A stretch of 64,000 nucleotides of DNA from Eudoraea chungangensis (GTDB lineage Bacteria > Bacteroidota > Bacteroidia > Flavobacteriales > Flavobacteriaceae). The notes under the pieces are model-generated. The model ran no database searches. It saw nothing but the letters and a program-made list of their open reading frames with translations, and was not told where the DNA came from. The translations under genes were made by a program, and so were the position numbers. This document shows, piece by piece, positions 30,201 through 37,022 of this stretch. The stretch's first letter is position 1, and every line of letters starts with the position of its first letter. The stretch covers positions 248,001-312,000 of the forward strand of contig NZ_JARDUB010000002.1 in assembly GCF_029360665.1 (NCBI RefSeq), in the 5' to 3' direction.

Positions 30201-31447
30201 TTATTGGAACAACCAGACCAAGTTTGGGCTTTGTATTTGGTAGTCAGGCGGATGTGCGTTATGAAGCTGCTAGAAATGGATGGCTTACACCTTTTAATGA
30301 GTTTAATGAACAATTTATAAAGCGGCAGAACAAACAGCTGAATATTACAGCAACTGCACAACCTGTTCGAGATTTAACCATTGACTTCTTGGCTGACCGA
30401 CAATTTTCGAGCAGTTTGCAAGAGAATTACGAAATAAACGGCGGAATTTATATCCCACAAACGCCTAATACTTTTGGAAATTTCAGTATTTCTACAATGA
30501 TGCTGGGAACCGCATTTAGCAGAAGTGATGAATTTGACTCTGAGACCTTTGATACTTTCAAGGACAATCGAATAGTTATTGCAAACCGACTGGTTAATGA
30601 TAGATCCAGTCCCGATGAAGGGGTAGATGAAGATGGTTTTCCCCTGAGGTATGGGAAAACAAGTCAGGATGTATTGCTGCCTTCGTTTTTTGCGGCTTAT
30701 ACCGGTCAAGATGTCAACAGAGTTAATCTAGATGCTTTTAGAGATATCCCAATCCCAAACTGGAATATAAAGTATACTGGTCTTATGAGGATAGGCTGGT
30801 TTAAAGAGAACTTTAAGAGGTTTTCCCTTAGTCATGGTTACAGATCAGCCTATAGTATAAATACGTTTCAAACAAATCTTGAAAAGCAACAACTAATAAA
30901 TGAAGGACTTCCTCCAATTAATAACGAGACACAGGACTTCTTACCGGATGACATTATAAATAATATCGTGCTAACAGATCAGTTTAATCCGTTGGTCCGC
31001 GTAGATTTTGAGATGAAGAGTTCTCTTAGTGTTTTAGCGGAAGTTAGAAGAGACAGGGCTTTGTCTATGAGTTTCGACAATAATCTACTTACAGAAATAA
31101 ATGGTCAGGACTATACCGTTGGTCTTGGATACCGTTTTAAGGATGTGAAATTTGTAACGAATATTGGCGGGGAAAAGCAGCGGTTAAAAGGAGATTTAAA
31201 TCTTAAGGCAGATGTTACCTTAAGAGATAATATAACTATAATAAGAAATCTTGATATCGATAATAATCAGGTCACCTCAGGGCAGAATTTATTATCTACC
31301 AAATTCACAGCAGACTATGCACTTAACAAAAACCTAAATGCCCTGTTCTTTTTTGACTACTCTTTTTCCCAATTTGCTGTTTCCACTGCCTTTCCTCAAA
31401 CTAGCATAAATACCGGTTTTACAATTAGATATAATTTTGGAAATTAG
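24296..31447 (+). CDS. sprA: SprA, outer membrane translocon of the type IX secretion system
   Basis: Giant (2383 aa) outer membrane protein forming the T9SS conducting pore that exports gliding adhesins and other CTD-tagged proteins. A signal peptide (basic N-terminus, F-K-I-F-L-L-T-I-I-F...S-S-N-A-Q) precedes a long beta-rich chain; the final residues end in an aromatic-rich strand (T-G-F-T-I-R-Y-N-F-G-N), the usual outer-membrane C-terminus. Length matches other SprA/Sov proteins. Start: no ATG is available; the frame is closed by TAG at 24248 and the first start is TTG at 24296, 5 bases after the ruvA stop. Transcription probably comes from ruvA or further upstream. Confidence 0.96.
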   Translation: MKNGAKSILKSSRFKIFLLTIIFLGVCTSSNAQEDNEQEVDSVQTGFALGKLVLENPDSIVSKYTYDPDLDRYIYSETVGEFDISYPIILTPEQFFELVQKENTKAYFKEKIDAFSGKKEGSEEARKNLLPNFYVNSGFFETIFGGNTIEVIPQGSVAMDLGIIWQKNDNPALSPRNRTNLSFDFDQRISLSMLGKVGERLQVTANYDTEATFDFQNLIKLDYTPTEDDIIQKIEVGNVSMPLNSSLITGAQSLFGVKTQLQFGRTTVTAVFSEQRSQNTSVVAQGGGTINDFEFTALDYDEDKHFFLSQFFRDSYDEALENYPYKKSQVQITRLEVWVTNRTQQTLNVRNIVALQDLGEALKDKTRIGIANGEPPGFFNTSASNQELPRNGANDYDPNLIDNGGVLNSAIRDIATVENGFDINTGYQVNQGFDYAILENARKLDIGRDYQFDSQLGYISLNQRLSNDEVLAVAYQYTFNGEVFQVGEFANGSIDATTVTPGVDPIVSNNTLVLKLLKSNITNVEDPIWDLMMKNIYSTGAFQLSQEDFKLNILYSDPTPRNYITPVTEGPGSGWPDGLQDRILLDVFNLDRLNVYNDVQPGGDGFFDFVPGITVSTQNGLIIFTKVEPFGEFLFETLGGGIYDVEDDQGYNENQQRYVFRNMYALTKAASLQDAEKNRFRLKGRYKSEGASGIPIGAFNVPRGSVRVTAGGRQLQEGIDYTVNYQAGTVQILDPSLEASNVPINISVENNAIFGQQTRRFTGFNIEHKFNEKFILGGTFQNLNERPLTQKSNYGVEPVNNSIYGLNGNFSTEVPFLTRLVNKLPNVDTDVASNVSVRGEVAYLNPNSPKNADFQGETTTYLDDFEGAQALIDIRSSLGWTLASTPQEFRVDGEPDFETGFERAKLAWYTIDPIFYTNQRPSEINDNDVSTNETRRVFIDEVFPQVDIAQGQTTVQNTLDMAYYPDEKGPYNANASYETLPPDQKWAGMIRSLSSTNFEQSNVEFVQFWVMDPYVDGIGDGPGELVLNLGNISEDILKDGRKQYENGLPGIGSNDLTTPTPWGVVPSTQSLVYAFDASEENRSLQDLGFDGLDDTLEASQGYNGPDSDPALDNYQYYLNRSGSILERYLDFNNTQGNSPVAVSNTNRGSTTLPDVEDVNRDLTMNTIDSYFEYRIPIRPNITINDPYVTDITEGITPELPNGTQLNRRWIQYKIPLSDFTDAIGGIVDFRSVSFMRMYLTGFSNPVVLRFATLDLVRIDWRNYTKSLSSDNDDPSDDATIVDVNTVNIEENNSRVPIPYVLPPGVQREQLNNNNTIIRQNEQSLSFKVENLEPRDSRGVFKNVNIDVRQYKRLKMFLHAEKIVDSDYLDDDVPLVAFLRIGTDFSENYYQIEVPLKFTSFGSTSPEDIWPAINELDIALSDLNKVKSQGIADQTLGEVSYYEIIDGEAVSVEEFAPRTLGQLRIGIRGNPSLGSLRSAMLGIKNIDDLPARGEVWYNELRLAGLDNNGGWAAIAAVDANLADFANVTATGNKSTPGFGSVDQRPNERSREDAIAYDVVTNVEVGQLLPKKWNVQIPFNYGIGEQLITPEFDPVYDDLKLQDRIDAAPNEAEADVIKEQAEDYTKRTSINLIGVRKNRGPEAEANFYDIENFTFNYSYNQTDHRDFEVASLKDQNVRTGFVYNHNFKPAVVEPFQKNDSLFTGSYLQWLKDMNFNVLPASFSVQSDFDRQFNQQRFRDVLEPGVETLDLPLLQQRNYLFNWQYALNYSLSKSLRLNITTSNNNIVRNYFTDPDDPTSEINQNLKIWDGFFDIGEPNRHSQQFQLNYDIPLNKIPILDFMNVQYTYTSNFDWQRGGDAINEVVQEALGDPDAVVNTVQNANTHSVTAALTMQRLYDQIGLKKRDAKTVQASNANRRDKAGNPVEGAEKPKKKTSAAFNTVIDIVTMVKRINVNYSENNGTVLPGYTQSIGFIGTTRPSLGFVFGSQADVRYEAARNGWLTPFNEFNEQFIKRQNKQLNITATAQPVRDLTIDFLADRQFSSSLQENYEINGGIYIPQTPNTFGNFSISTMMLGTAFSRSDEFDSETFDTFKDNRIVIANRLVNDRSSPDEGVDEDGFPLRYGKTSQDVLLPSFFAAYTGQDVNRVNLDAFRDIPIPNWNIKYTGLMRIGWFKENFKRFSLSHGYRSAYSINTFQTNLEKQQLINEGLPPINNETQDFLPDDIINNIVLTDQFNPLVRVDFEMKSSLSVLAEVRRDRALSMSFDNNLLTEINGQDYTVGLGYRFKDVKFVTNIGGEKQRLKGDLNLKADVTLRDNITIIRNLDIDNNQVTSGQNLLSTKFTADYALNKNLNALFFFDYSFSQFAVSTAFPQTSINTGFTIRYNFGN

Positions 31448-31460
31448 AAACATTTTAATT

Positions 31461-31487
31461 GCCTAATTGGGCTTTTATTTTTTTTGA
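31461..31487 (+). terminator. Possible weak terminator after sprA
   Basis: Short stem (GCCT / AATT / GGGC, with one wobble) followed by a T-rich run. The stem has only four pairs and the T-run overlaps the -33 box of the gcvH promoter, so this is uncertain. Confidence 0.3.
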
Positions 31488-31514
31488 AATCCCGCATATT
31501 ATCCGTTACATTTG
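31484..31514 (+). promoter_or_regulatory. gcvH promoter, TTG-N20-TACATTTG
   Basis: TTG (31484-31486), 20 bases, TACATTTG (31507-31514): both boxes of the Bacteroidota consensus at the right spacing. The predicted start of transcription is close to 31520, giving a leader of about 18 bases before the ATG at 31538. Confidence 0.7.
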
Positions 31515-31537
31515 TCAGGACTAAAAAGCAAATAAAA

Positions 31538-31918
31538 ATGAACATACCCTCTGAACTAAAGTACACTAAAGATCATGAATGGATAAGCATAGATGGCGAC
31601 ATTGCTACCGTTGGCATAACTGATTTTGCGCAAGGTGAATTAGGCGACATTGTTTATGTAGAAGTAGAAACCTTAGACGAAACTTTAGATAAAGAAGAAG
31701 TGTTCGGAACCGTGGAGGCTGTAAAAACAGTATCTGATCTTTTTTTACCACTAAGTGGTGAAATCATTGAGTTTAATGAAAGCTTGGAAGAGGAGCCGGA
31801 AAAAGTTAATACAGATCCTTATGGCGATGGCTGGATGATAAAACTTAAAATGTCTGATTCTTCAGAAGTAGCAGAATTATTAAGTGATCAGGACTACAAG
31901 GAGCTGATTGGTGGCTAA
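31538..31918 (+). CDS. gcvH: Glycine cleavage system H protein
   Basis: Lipoyl carrier that shuttles the aminomethyl group between P, T and L proteins of the glycine cleavage system. 126 aa from the ATG at 31538, starting M-N-I-P-S-E-L-K-Y-T-K-D-H-E-W. The lipoylated Lys lies in V-E-A-V-K-T-V-S. A longer frame from TTG 31484 would read through the promoter and is rejected. It overlaps the next gene by 8 bases. gcvP and gcvT are not in the window. Confidence 0.96.
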   Translation: MNIPSELKYTKDHEWISIDGDIATVGITDFAQGELGDIVYVEVETLDETLDKEEVFGTVEAVKTVSDLFLPLSGEIIEFNESLEEEPEKVNTDPYGDGWMIKLKMSDSSEVAELLSDQDYKELIGG

Positions 31919-32306
31919 ACCCAGCATCTATTTTATAGCATTCTTGGTCTGGATGTTTCTCATCACGGTTTTAAGTCTTTTCTCTTTTAGAGAAATGGAT
32001 AATTCCAATTTGAATCTTCCCAACCTAGATAAAGCGGTGCACTTCTGTTTTTACTTTGTGGCTTCTTTTCTGTGTTTTCTTTCTTACTTAAGTCGCAAAA
32101 CATATAATAGTTTAAAAGGAGATAGAAATATCTTATACATAAGTATTTGTCTTGTTTTTTATGGCATACTTATTGAAATTATACAATATAAATTTATACC
32201 ACATAGGAGTGGGGAGATGTTTGATGTATTGGCAAATAGTCTGGGAGTAATTTTTGGAACTGCTTTCGCGATTTTAATATTTTACCGAAAATCCCAGTTA
32301 AAATGA
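31911..32306 (+). CDS. VanZ family membrane protein
   Basis: Small (131 aa) integral membrane protein with about four helices and the VanZ-like pattern (N-L-D-K-A-V-H-F then I-E-I-I-Q with acidic residue, and D-V-L-A-N-S-L-G near the end). The function of most VanZ-like proteins is unknown. Start taken as GTG at 31911, overlapping the gcvH stop by 8 bases, which implies translational coupling. The TTG one codon upstream is an alternative. Confidence 0.8.
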   Translation: MAKPSIYFIAFLVWMFLITVLSLFSFREMDNSNLNLPNLDKAVHFCFYFVASFLCFLSYLSRKTYNSLKGDRNILYISICLVFYGILIEIIQYKFIPHRSGEMFDVLANSLGVIFGTAFAILIFYRKSQLK

Positions 32307-32315
32307 AGCGATTAG

Positions 32316-32347
32316 TTGCTTTTTTATTAAATTAATAGTTAAATTAG
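32316..32347 (+). promoter_or_regulatory. Candidate promoter for the TonB-type gene
   Basis: TTG (32316-32318), 21 bases, TAAATTAG (32340-32347), one mismatch to TAnnTTTG. It lies 21 bases before the ATG. Confidence 0.35.
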
Positions 32348-32368
32348 CGTTTATTAAATATATAGAAA

Positions 32369-33073
32369 ATGGAACCAAAAAAGAATCCAAAAGCAGATTT
32401 AAGAAGAAATAGTGCACTCTATTTCGTTTTAGGTTTGGCGGTGGTAATGTTAATTGTTTATACCGCTTTTGAATGGAAAACTTACGATAAAACTAATGAC
32501 TACGATATTTCGTTGAACGTAGAGGACGATTTAGATGAGGAAGTTCCAATGACGGAGCAGATTAAAACTCCACCACCACCGCCACCACCGGCAGCTCCTG
32601 AAGTAATTGAAGTTGTGGAAGATGAAGAAGAGGTAGAAGAAACAGTTATTGAGTCTACAGAGACTAGTCAGGAAGAAGAAGTAATTGAGATAGAAGAGGT
32701 TGAGGTAGATGAAATGGAAGAAGATGTGGATGTGCCATTTGCAGTAATTGAAGATGTTCCAATTTTCCCCGGATGTGAAGGGGCGAGCGATAAAAGAGCT
32801 TGTTTTAATGAGATGATGAATAAGCATATTCGAAAAAACTTCCGATACCCAGAGATTGCTCAGGAAATGGGTGTGCAGGGGAGAGTTAATGTGATGTTCA
32901 CCATTCAGAAGGATGGTAGTATTGGTAATATCAGGTATAGAGGACCAGATAAAAATCTTGAAGCAGAAGCTTTAAGAATTATTAAAAAGTTACCAAATAT
33001 GACTCCTGGAAAACAAAGAGGTAGAGCGGTAAGGGTTCCATTTAGTATCCCTATTACCTTTAAACTACAATAG
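32369..33073 (+). CDS. Energy transducer TonB family protein
   Basis: Couples the proton motive force of the inner membrane (with ExbB/ExbD) to TonB-dependent outer membrane receptors. 234 aa: cytoplasmic basic N-terminus, one helix (about 17-34), a run of seven prolines near 70 and a Glu/Val-rich periplasmic linker, then the TonB C-terminal domain (F-R-Y-P-E-I-A, G-V-Q-G-R-V-N-V, P-F-S-I-P-I-T-F). A small Cys-pair segment (F-P-G-C-E-G...A-C-F) precedes the domain, as in many Bacteroidota homologues. ExbBD genes are not adjacent. A terminator follows. Confidence 0.9.
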   Translation: MEPKKNPKADLRRNSALYFVLGLAVVMLIVYTAFEWKTYDKTNDYDISLNVEDDLDEEVPMTEQIKTPPPPPPPAAPEVIEVVEDEEEVEETVIESTETSQEEEVIEIEEVEVDEMEEDVDVPFAVIEDVPIFPGCEGASDKRACFNEMMNKHIRKNFRYPEIAQEMGVQGRVNVMFTIQKDGSIGNIRYRGPDKNLEAEALRIIKKLPNMTPGKQRGRAVRVPFSIPITFKLQ

Positions 33074-33097
33074 AGTTATTACTTATAAATATATATT

Positions 33098-33122
33098 ACC
33101 CTGTCTTTTGGCAGGGTTTTTT
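33098..33122 (+). terminator. Intrinsic terminator after TonB-type gene
   Basis: ACCCTGTC / TTTT / GGCAGGGT followed by a T run to 33122. The stem is eight pairs with one wobble. Confidence 0.85.
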
Positions 33123-33245
33123 ACTTTATAAGCACTTTGGTATTAACAATACACAGTTTTGATTTTAAGCTATTTGTCCCTGCTCGATTCGCTTTGACTT
33201 TGCAAATATGAAAAGGGAATTATTCCTATAAAGCCCTTTATTTCG

Positions 33246-33276
33246 TTGGATTAAAATAGAATGGGCCTTATCTTTG
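33246..33276 (+). promoter_or_regulatory. Promoter for the ctaB-cox operon, TTG-N20-TATCTTTG
   Basis: TTG (33246-33248), 20 bases, TATCTTTG (33269-33276). Both elements match the consensus. The transcript would start about 40-45 bases before the ctaB ATG. Confidence 0.7.
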
Positions 33277-33325
33277 CAGCGCACTTTAAAACAGATGTTT
33301 TTCTGAGGTGTGCTAAGGATAATAT

Positions 33326-34225
33326 ATGAAGATGGCTCTAAGCTCAGCAAATAGTATTACTACAGTTCTCACATTTGCTGATTTCAAGGAAATTACTAAA
33401 TCTAGGCTAGCGATAAGTGTGGTGATATCTTCTTTGGCAGGTTATCTTTTAGGTGCCTATGAAGTTAGTTTTACAGCACTTTTGTTGCTTTCTTTTGGTG
33501 GCTATTGTATGGTAGGCGCTTCAAATGTCTTTAATCAGATTATTGAGAAGGATTTAGATTCCTTAATGAATAGGACTCGAAACAGGCCTATTCCGTCCGG
33601 ACGAATGAGCGTAAATAAGGCGCTTTCCTTGGCGGTACTAATGACGGTTTTGGGTATAGTGAGTCTTTATGTCTTGAATCCTCAAACAGCTATGTTTGGT
33701 GCAATCTGTATTTTTTTATATACCTGTGTTTATACCCCATTAAAGACCAAGACACCCTTAGCAGTGTTTGTAGGTGCCTTCCCAGGAGCTATTCCATTTA
33801 TGTTGGGCTGGGTAGCCGCAACAGATGATTTTGGAATTGAACCGGGGACCCTTTTTATGATTCAGTTTTTTTGGCAGTTTCCTCATTTTTGGGCCTTGGC
33901 TTGGATGTTAGATGAGGATTATAAAAAGGGAGGTTTTAAAATGTTACCTACCGGAAAGAAGGATAGAAGTACTGCATTGCAGATAATTATGTATACCATT
34001 TGGATGTTATTAATATCCGTTATACCCGTATTTGGTATAACGGGAAGACTCCATCTTTCCATACCTGCTGCAGTGGTAATATTCTTATTGGGTATGGTTA
34101 TGCTATTTTTTGGATTTAGACTCTATGATAGACGCGATAATAAGTCGGCCAGGGTATTAATGTTGGTAAGTGTTAGCTATATATCACTTATTCAACTTAT
34201 TTATGTAATAGATAAATATATTTAA
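33326..34225 (+). CDS. ctaB: Protoheme IX farnesyltransferase (heme O synthase)
   Basis: UbiA-type membrane prenyltransferase that adds a farnesyl group to heme B, giving heme O, the precursor of heme A for the aa3 oxidase. 299 aa with about eight to nine helices. First Asp-rich motif N-Q-I-I-E-K-D-L-D-S-L-M-N-R-T with R-P-I-P-S-G after it; second motif D-E-D-Y-K-K-G-G. It heads the oxidase operon, 5 bases before the first subunit III-like gene. No ctaA (heme A synthase) is in the window. Confidence 0.96.
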   Translation: MKMALSSANSITTVLTFADFKEITKSRLAISVVISSLAGYLLGAYEVSFTALLLLSFGGYCMVGASNVFNQIIEKDLDSLMNRTRNRPIPSGRMSVNKALSLAVLMTVLGIVSLYVLNPQTAMFGAICIFLYTCVYTPLKTKTPLAVFVGAFPGAIPFMLGWVAATDDFGIEPGTLFMIQFFWQFPHFWALAWMLDEDYKKGGFKMLPTGKKDRSTALQIIMYTIWMLLISVIPVFGITGRLHLSIPAAVVIFLLGMVMLFFGFRLYDRRDNKSARVLMLVSVSYISLIQLIYVIDKYI

Positions 34226-34230
34226 AAGCG

Positions 34231-34812
34231 ATGGATCTTACACAAGGAAGTCAGGAGGAAAAGAACGCAAGGGCAAAGAAAATGATGCTGTGGTTTGGTA
34301 TTGCTAGTTTAATCATGGGTTTTGCCGGATGGACCAGTGCGTACATTGTTAGTAGTTCTCGAGCAGACTGGTTAACCGATTACCAATTGCCATCAGCTTT
34401 TTTATACAGTACCCTGCTAATAATAATTAGCAGTGGAACCTATATTTTGGCCAAACAAGCCGTCTCAAAGGATAATATCAGTTTGGGGGTTAAGTTTCTA
34501 TTGGCTACTATGGTTTTAGGCGTTGGATTTATTTTTTTACAATTTACTGGATTTTCACAGCTAATAGGGGAAGGGTATTATTTTACCGGACCAACTAGCA
34601 GTATAACCATGTCCTATATATTTCTAATCGCGGCAGTACATGTTTTACACGTCGTTGCAGGACTTATATCTCTGGCCGTTGTTTTGTTTAATACATATAA
34701 GAAGAAATACTCTTCTAAAAATATGTTAGGACTAGAGTTGGGAGCAACATTTTGGCACTTTTTAGATGGTTTATGGATTTATCTTATTCTATTTTTTTAT
34801 TTCTTTAGATAA
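34231..34812 (+). CDS. Heme-copper oxidase subunit III-like protein (short)
   Basis: Membrane protein of 193 aa with five hydrophobic helices and the subunit III hallmarks H-V-L-H-V-V-A-G and F-W-H-F-L-D-G-L-W-I-Y near the C-terminus. It is a second subunit III-family protein beside the longer one at 34910. Subunit III stabilises subunit I and its proton uptake; how the two copies share the role is not known. Starts 5 bases after ctaB. Confidence 0.88.
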   Translation: MDLTQGSQEEKNARAKKMMLWFGIASLIMGFAGWTSAYIVSSSRADWLTDYQLPSAFLYSTLLIIISSGTYILAKQAVSKDNISLGVKFLLATMVLGVGFIFLQFTGFSQLIGEGYYFTGPTSSITMSYIFLIAAVHVLHVVAGLISLAVVLFNTYKKKYSSKNMLGLELGATFWHFLDGLWIYLILFFYFFR

Positions 34813-34871
34813 ATTTGATTCGAAGCGACGAAATGTGTGGCAAATGGGCTTTCGTATATCTTAAAAAAATG

Positions 34872-34879
34872 TAAATTTG
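34872..34879 (+). promoter_or_regulatory. Candidate internal -7 box before coxC
   Basis: TAAATTTG fits TAnnTTTG exactly and lies in the 97-base gap before the ATG at 34910. No clear -33 box; may give extra transcription of the last oxidase genes. Confidence 0.4.
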
Positions 34880-34909
34880 CCAATATTCTATTAACACGAT
34901 ATATTTCTT

Positions 34910-35884
34910 ATGCAGTCTACGATTTCTACAGGTACAGAAGAAAATGTTTGGGGGGGAGGAAACCAACCCTTGGGGGCCAGTTATGGCAAATTGATGATGT
35001 GGTTTTTCATTGTTTCTGATGCCTTGACCTTCTCAGGTTTTTTAGCTTCCTATGGTTTTTCCAGATTTAAGTTTATTGAAACTTGGCCCATAGCTGATGA
35101 GGTGTTTACCCACGTGCCTTTTTTCCATGGAAATTTTCCCATGTACTACGTAGCTTTTATGACTTTTATTCTAATTATGTCTTCTGTAACAATGGTGTTA
35201 GCCGTAGATGCAGGCCATAAAATGTTGAAGAATAAGACCATAATTTATATGTTCCTTACCATTATTGGAGGAGCAATCTTTGTTGGCTCACAGGCTTGGG
35301 AATGGGCTACTTTTATAAAAGGAGATTATGGAGCTATCGAAACTAAAGGAGGTAGAATTCTTCAATTTGTGAAGGCCGATACAGGAGAAAGGGCAGCCTT
35401 AAGAGATTTTGCTAAAACAATTCCTTCAGAAAGAACGGCACATGAAAAAAGAAATGGAGTTTGGTTTTATAAAGGAGAGACATTGCCCTCGTATACTTTA
35501 AACGAGGTAACGGAAGGATTAAAGGCAAATCCAAATATTTTAATAAGAACAGAAACGATTAACGAGGAAGGGGAAAAGACTCTCTTAACAAGGGAACAAT
35601 CGCTGAGTAAGATTAAGGACGGTTCCTTGGTGGTAGAAGGAGCAAATCTAATTCGAAATGAATACGGAAGTAGACTTTTTGCCGATTTCTTTTTCTTCAT
35701 TACCGGATTCCATGGTTTCCACGTATTCTCAGGAGTAGTGATTAACATTATTATTTTCTTTAATATCATAATTGGTACTTACGAACGTCGTGGCCATTAT
35801 GAAATGGTGGAGAAAGTTGGACTTTATTGGCACTTTGTAGATTTGGTTTGGGTTTTTGTATTTACCTTCTTCTATCTGGTCTAA
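34910..35884 (+). CDS. coxC: Cytochrome c oxidase subunit III with large internal insertion
   Basis: Membrane subunit III of the aa3 oxidase, 324 aa. Helices 1-3 carry W-F-F-I-V-S-D-A-L-T-F and G-S-Q-A-W-E-W, and the last two carry T-G-F-H-G-F-H-V and Y-W-H-F-V-D-L-V-W, the conserved subunit III signatures. Between helix 3 and 4, about 110 polar residues (roughly 140-250) form an extramembrane insertion with no obvious motif. Such an insertion is absent from proteobacterial subunit III. The gene is followed 52 bases later by subunit IV. Confidence 0.94.
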   Translation: MQSTISTGTEENVWGGGNQPLGASYGKLMMWFFIVSDALTFSGFLASYGFSRFKFIETWPIADEVFTHVPFFHGNFPMYYVAFMTFILIMSSVTMVLAVDAGHKMLKNKTIIYMFLTIIGGAIFVGSQAWEWATFIKGDYGAIETKGGRILQFVKADTGERAALRDFAKTIPSERTAHEKRNGVWFYKGETLPSYTLNEVTEGLKANPNILIRTETINEEGEKTLLTREQSLSKIKDGSLVVEGANLIRNEYGSRLFADFFFFITGFHGFHVFSGVVINIIIFFNIIIGTYERRGHYEMVEKVGLYWHFVDLVWVFVFTFFYLV

Positions 35885-35936
35885 GGAAAATATCGAACCG
35901 TAACATACATAATTATTTAATTGCAATTAATTTAAG

Positions 35937-36320
35937 ATGGCGCACGAACATAAATTAGAAATATTTAGAGGACTTGTTAAGTTTAAGTCTAATACACAAA
36001 AGATTTGGGGTGTTTTAATTTTTTTGACAATTGTCACTGCGGTGGAAGTTGCACTGGGAATTACAAAACCAGTGGCCTTAGTGGGGAGCAGTTTCTTGGG
36101 GATGAAACTTCTCAATTGGATATTTATCATACTAACCTTAGTTAAAGCATATTATATTGCATGGGATTTTATGCATTTACGAGATGAAAAGAGTGGTCTC
36201 AGGAGAGCTATTGTTTGGACGCCAATATTTTTGGTGGCTTATTTAATTTTTATTCTTCTCTTTGAGGCAGATTATATCTACAACGTCTTTAAGGACGGAT
36301 TTGTCACTTGGAATTTCTAA
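35937..36320 (+). CDS. Cytochrome c oxidase subunit IV family protein
   Basis: Small membrane protein (127 aa) with three helices and the subunit IV pattern (T-I-V-T-A-V-E-V-A-L-G, then A-Y-Y-I-A-W-D-F-M-H-L). It is the last structural oxidase gene of the operon begun by ctaB. Accessory subunit of the aa3 oxidase, of unknown precise role. A hairpin follows within 25 bases. Confidence 0.9.
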   Translation: MAHEHKLEIFRGLVKFKSNTQKIWGVLIFLTIVTAVEVALGITKPVALVGSSFLGMKLLNWIFIILTLVKAYYIAWDFMHLRDEKSGLRRAIVWTPIFLVAYLIFILLFEADYIYNVFKDGFVTWNF

Positions 36321-36341
36321 CAAGGAATTAACATCTATAAG

Positions 36342-36368
36342 AGGCGGTTTTATAACCGTCTTTTTTAT
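36342..36368 (+). terminator. Terminator after oxidase subunit IV
   Basis: AGGCGGTT / TTAT / AACCGTCT with one wobble, then a T6 run. It separates the structural subunits from the assembly cassette, at least partly. Confidence 0.8.
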
Positions 36369-36389
36369 TTTTATAAACTCTTTGTCGCT

Positions 36390-37022
36390 ATGAAAAAGAC
36401 CTTTGTATTAGTGGTTCTCTTTGTGTTACCCTTGGTAGCCTATTTGTTTTTTGCTTCTGGAGTAAATAATTTTGGAAGACTGCCAACACTTACGACAGAT
36501 ATTATGCAGATTCCTGGCAGTACTTCGGAAATTACATTTGATAATAAGATTACAATACTTGGTTTCTTAGGCAGAAATGTGGAAATTAAAAAGGCAAATG
36601 CCTTTAATTTAAATCAAAAGATTTACAAGCCCTTTTATGAATTCCGGGACTTTCAGATTTTAATGATTATGCCCAAAGGTACAGAAGCTAAGATAAAAGA
36701 TCTCAAGTCCGAATTGGGAGCTTTGGCTGATATTAAGAATTGGCAGTTTGTTTTTCTTGAAGAGGATGCTATATTAAAACTATTTAGTTCCTTAGAAACC
36801 AATTATTTCTTAGACGATTCAATCGCCACACCTTATGTATTTATAATAGATAAGGAGAAAAATTTACGAGGAAGAAAGGAGGATGAAGATGAGGGTATTA
36901 AATACGGATATGATGCCACCTCAGTGGCAGAATTAAACAATAAAATGGAAGACGACGTAAAGATTATATTGGCGGAATATCGTTTGGCACTCAAGAAAAA
37001 TAATGCTTCAAGGTCTAATTGA
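36390..37022 (+). CDS. Membrane-anchored Sco-like protein lacking the copper cysteines (unknown function)
   Basis: A 210-aa protein with an N-terminal signal anchor (F-V-L-V-V-L-F-V-L-P-L-V-A-Y-L-F-F). The rest looks like a thioredoxin-type fold (I-T-I-L-G-F-L-G, F-R-D-F-Q-I-L-M-I-M-P, P-Y-V-F-I-I-D-K-E) similar in outline to SCO proteins, but it has no Cys at all, so it cannot do thiol or copper chemistry in the normal way. Its stop overlaps the ATG of the true SCO gene by one base (TGATG), which argues for a joint role in oxidase assembly. The function is inferred only. Confidence 0.7.
   Translation: MKKTFVLVVLFVLPLVAYLFFASGVNNFGRLPTLTTDIMQIPGSTSEITFDNKITILGFLGRNVEIKKANAFNLNQKIYKPFYEFRDFQILMIMPKGTEAKIKDLKSELGALADIKNWQFVFLEEDAILKLFSSLETNYFLDDSIATPYVFIIDKEKNLRGRKEDEDEGIKYGYDATSVAELNNKMEDDVKIILAEYRLALKKNNASRSN

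Noticed and set aside
33165-33350. 61-codon minus-strand open frame before ctaB
   Set aside because: It covers the ctaB promoter, is lacking any domain, and starts inside ctaB; a chance frame.
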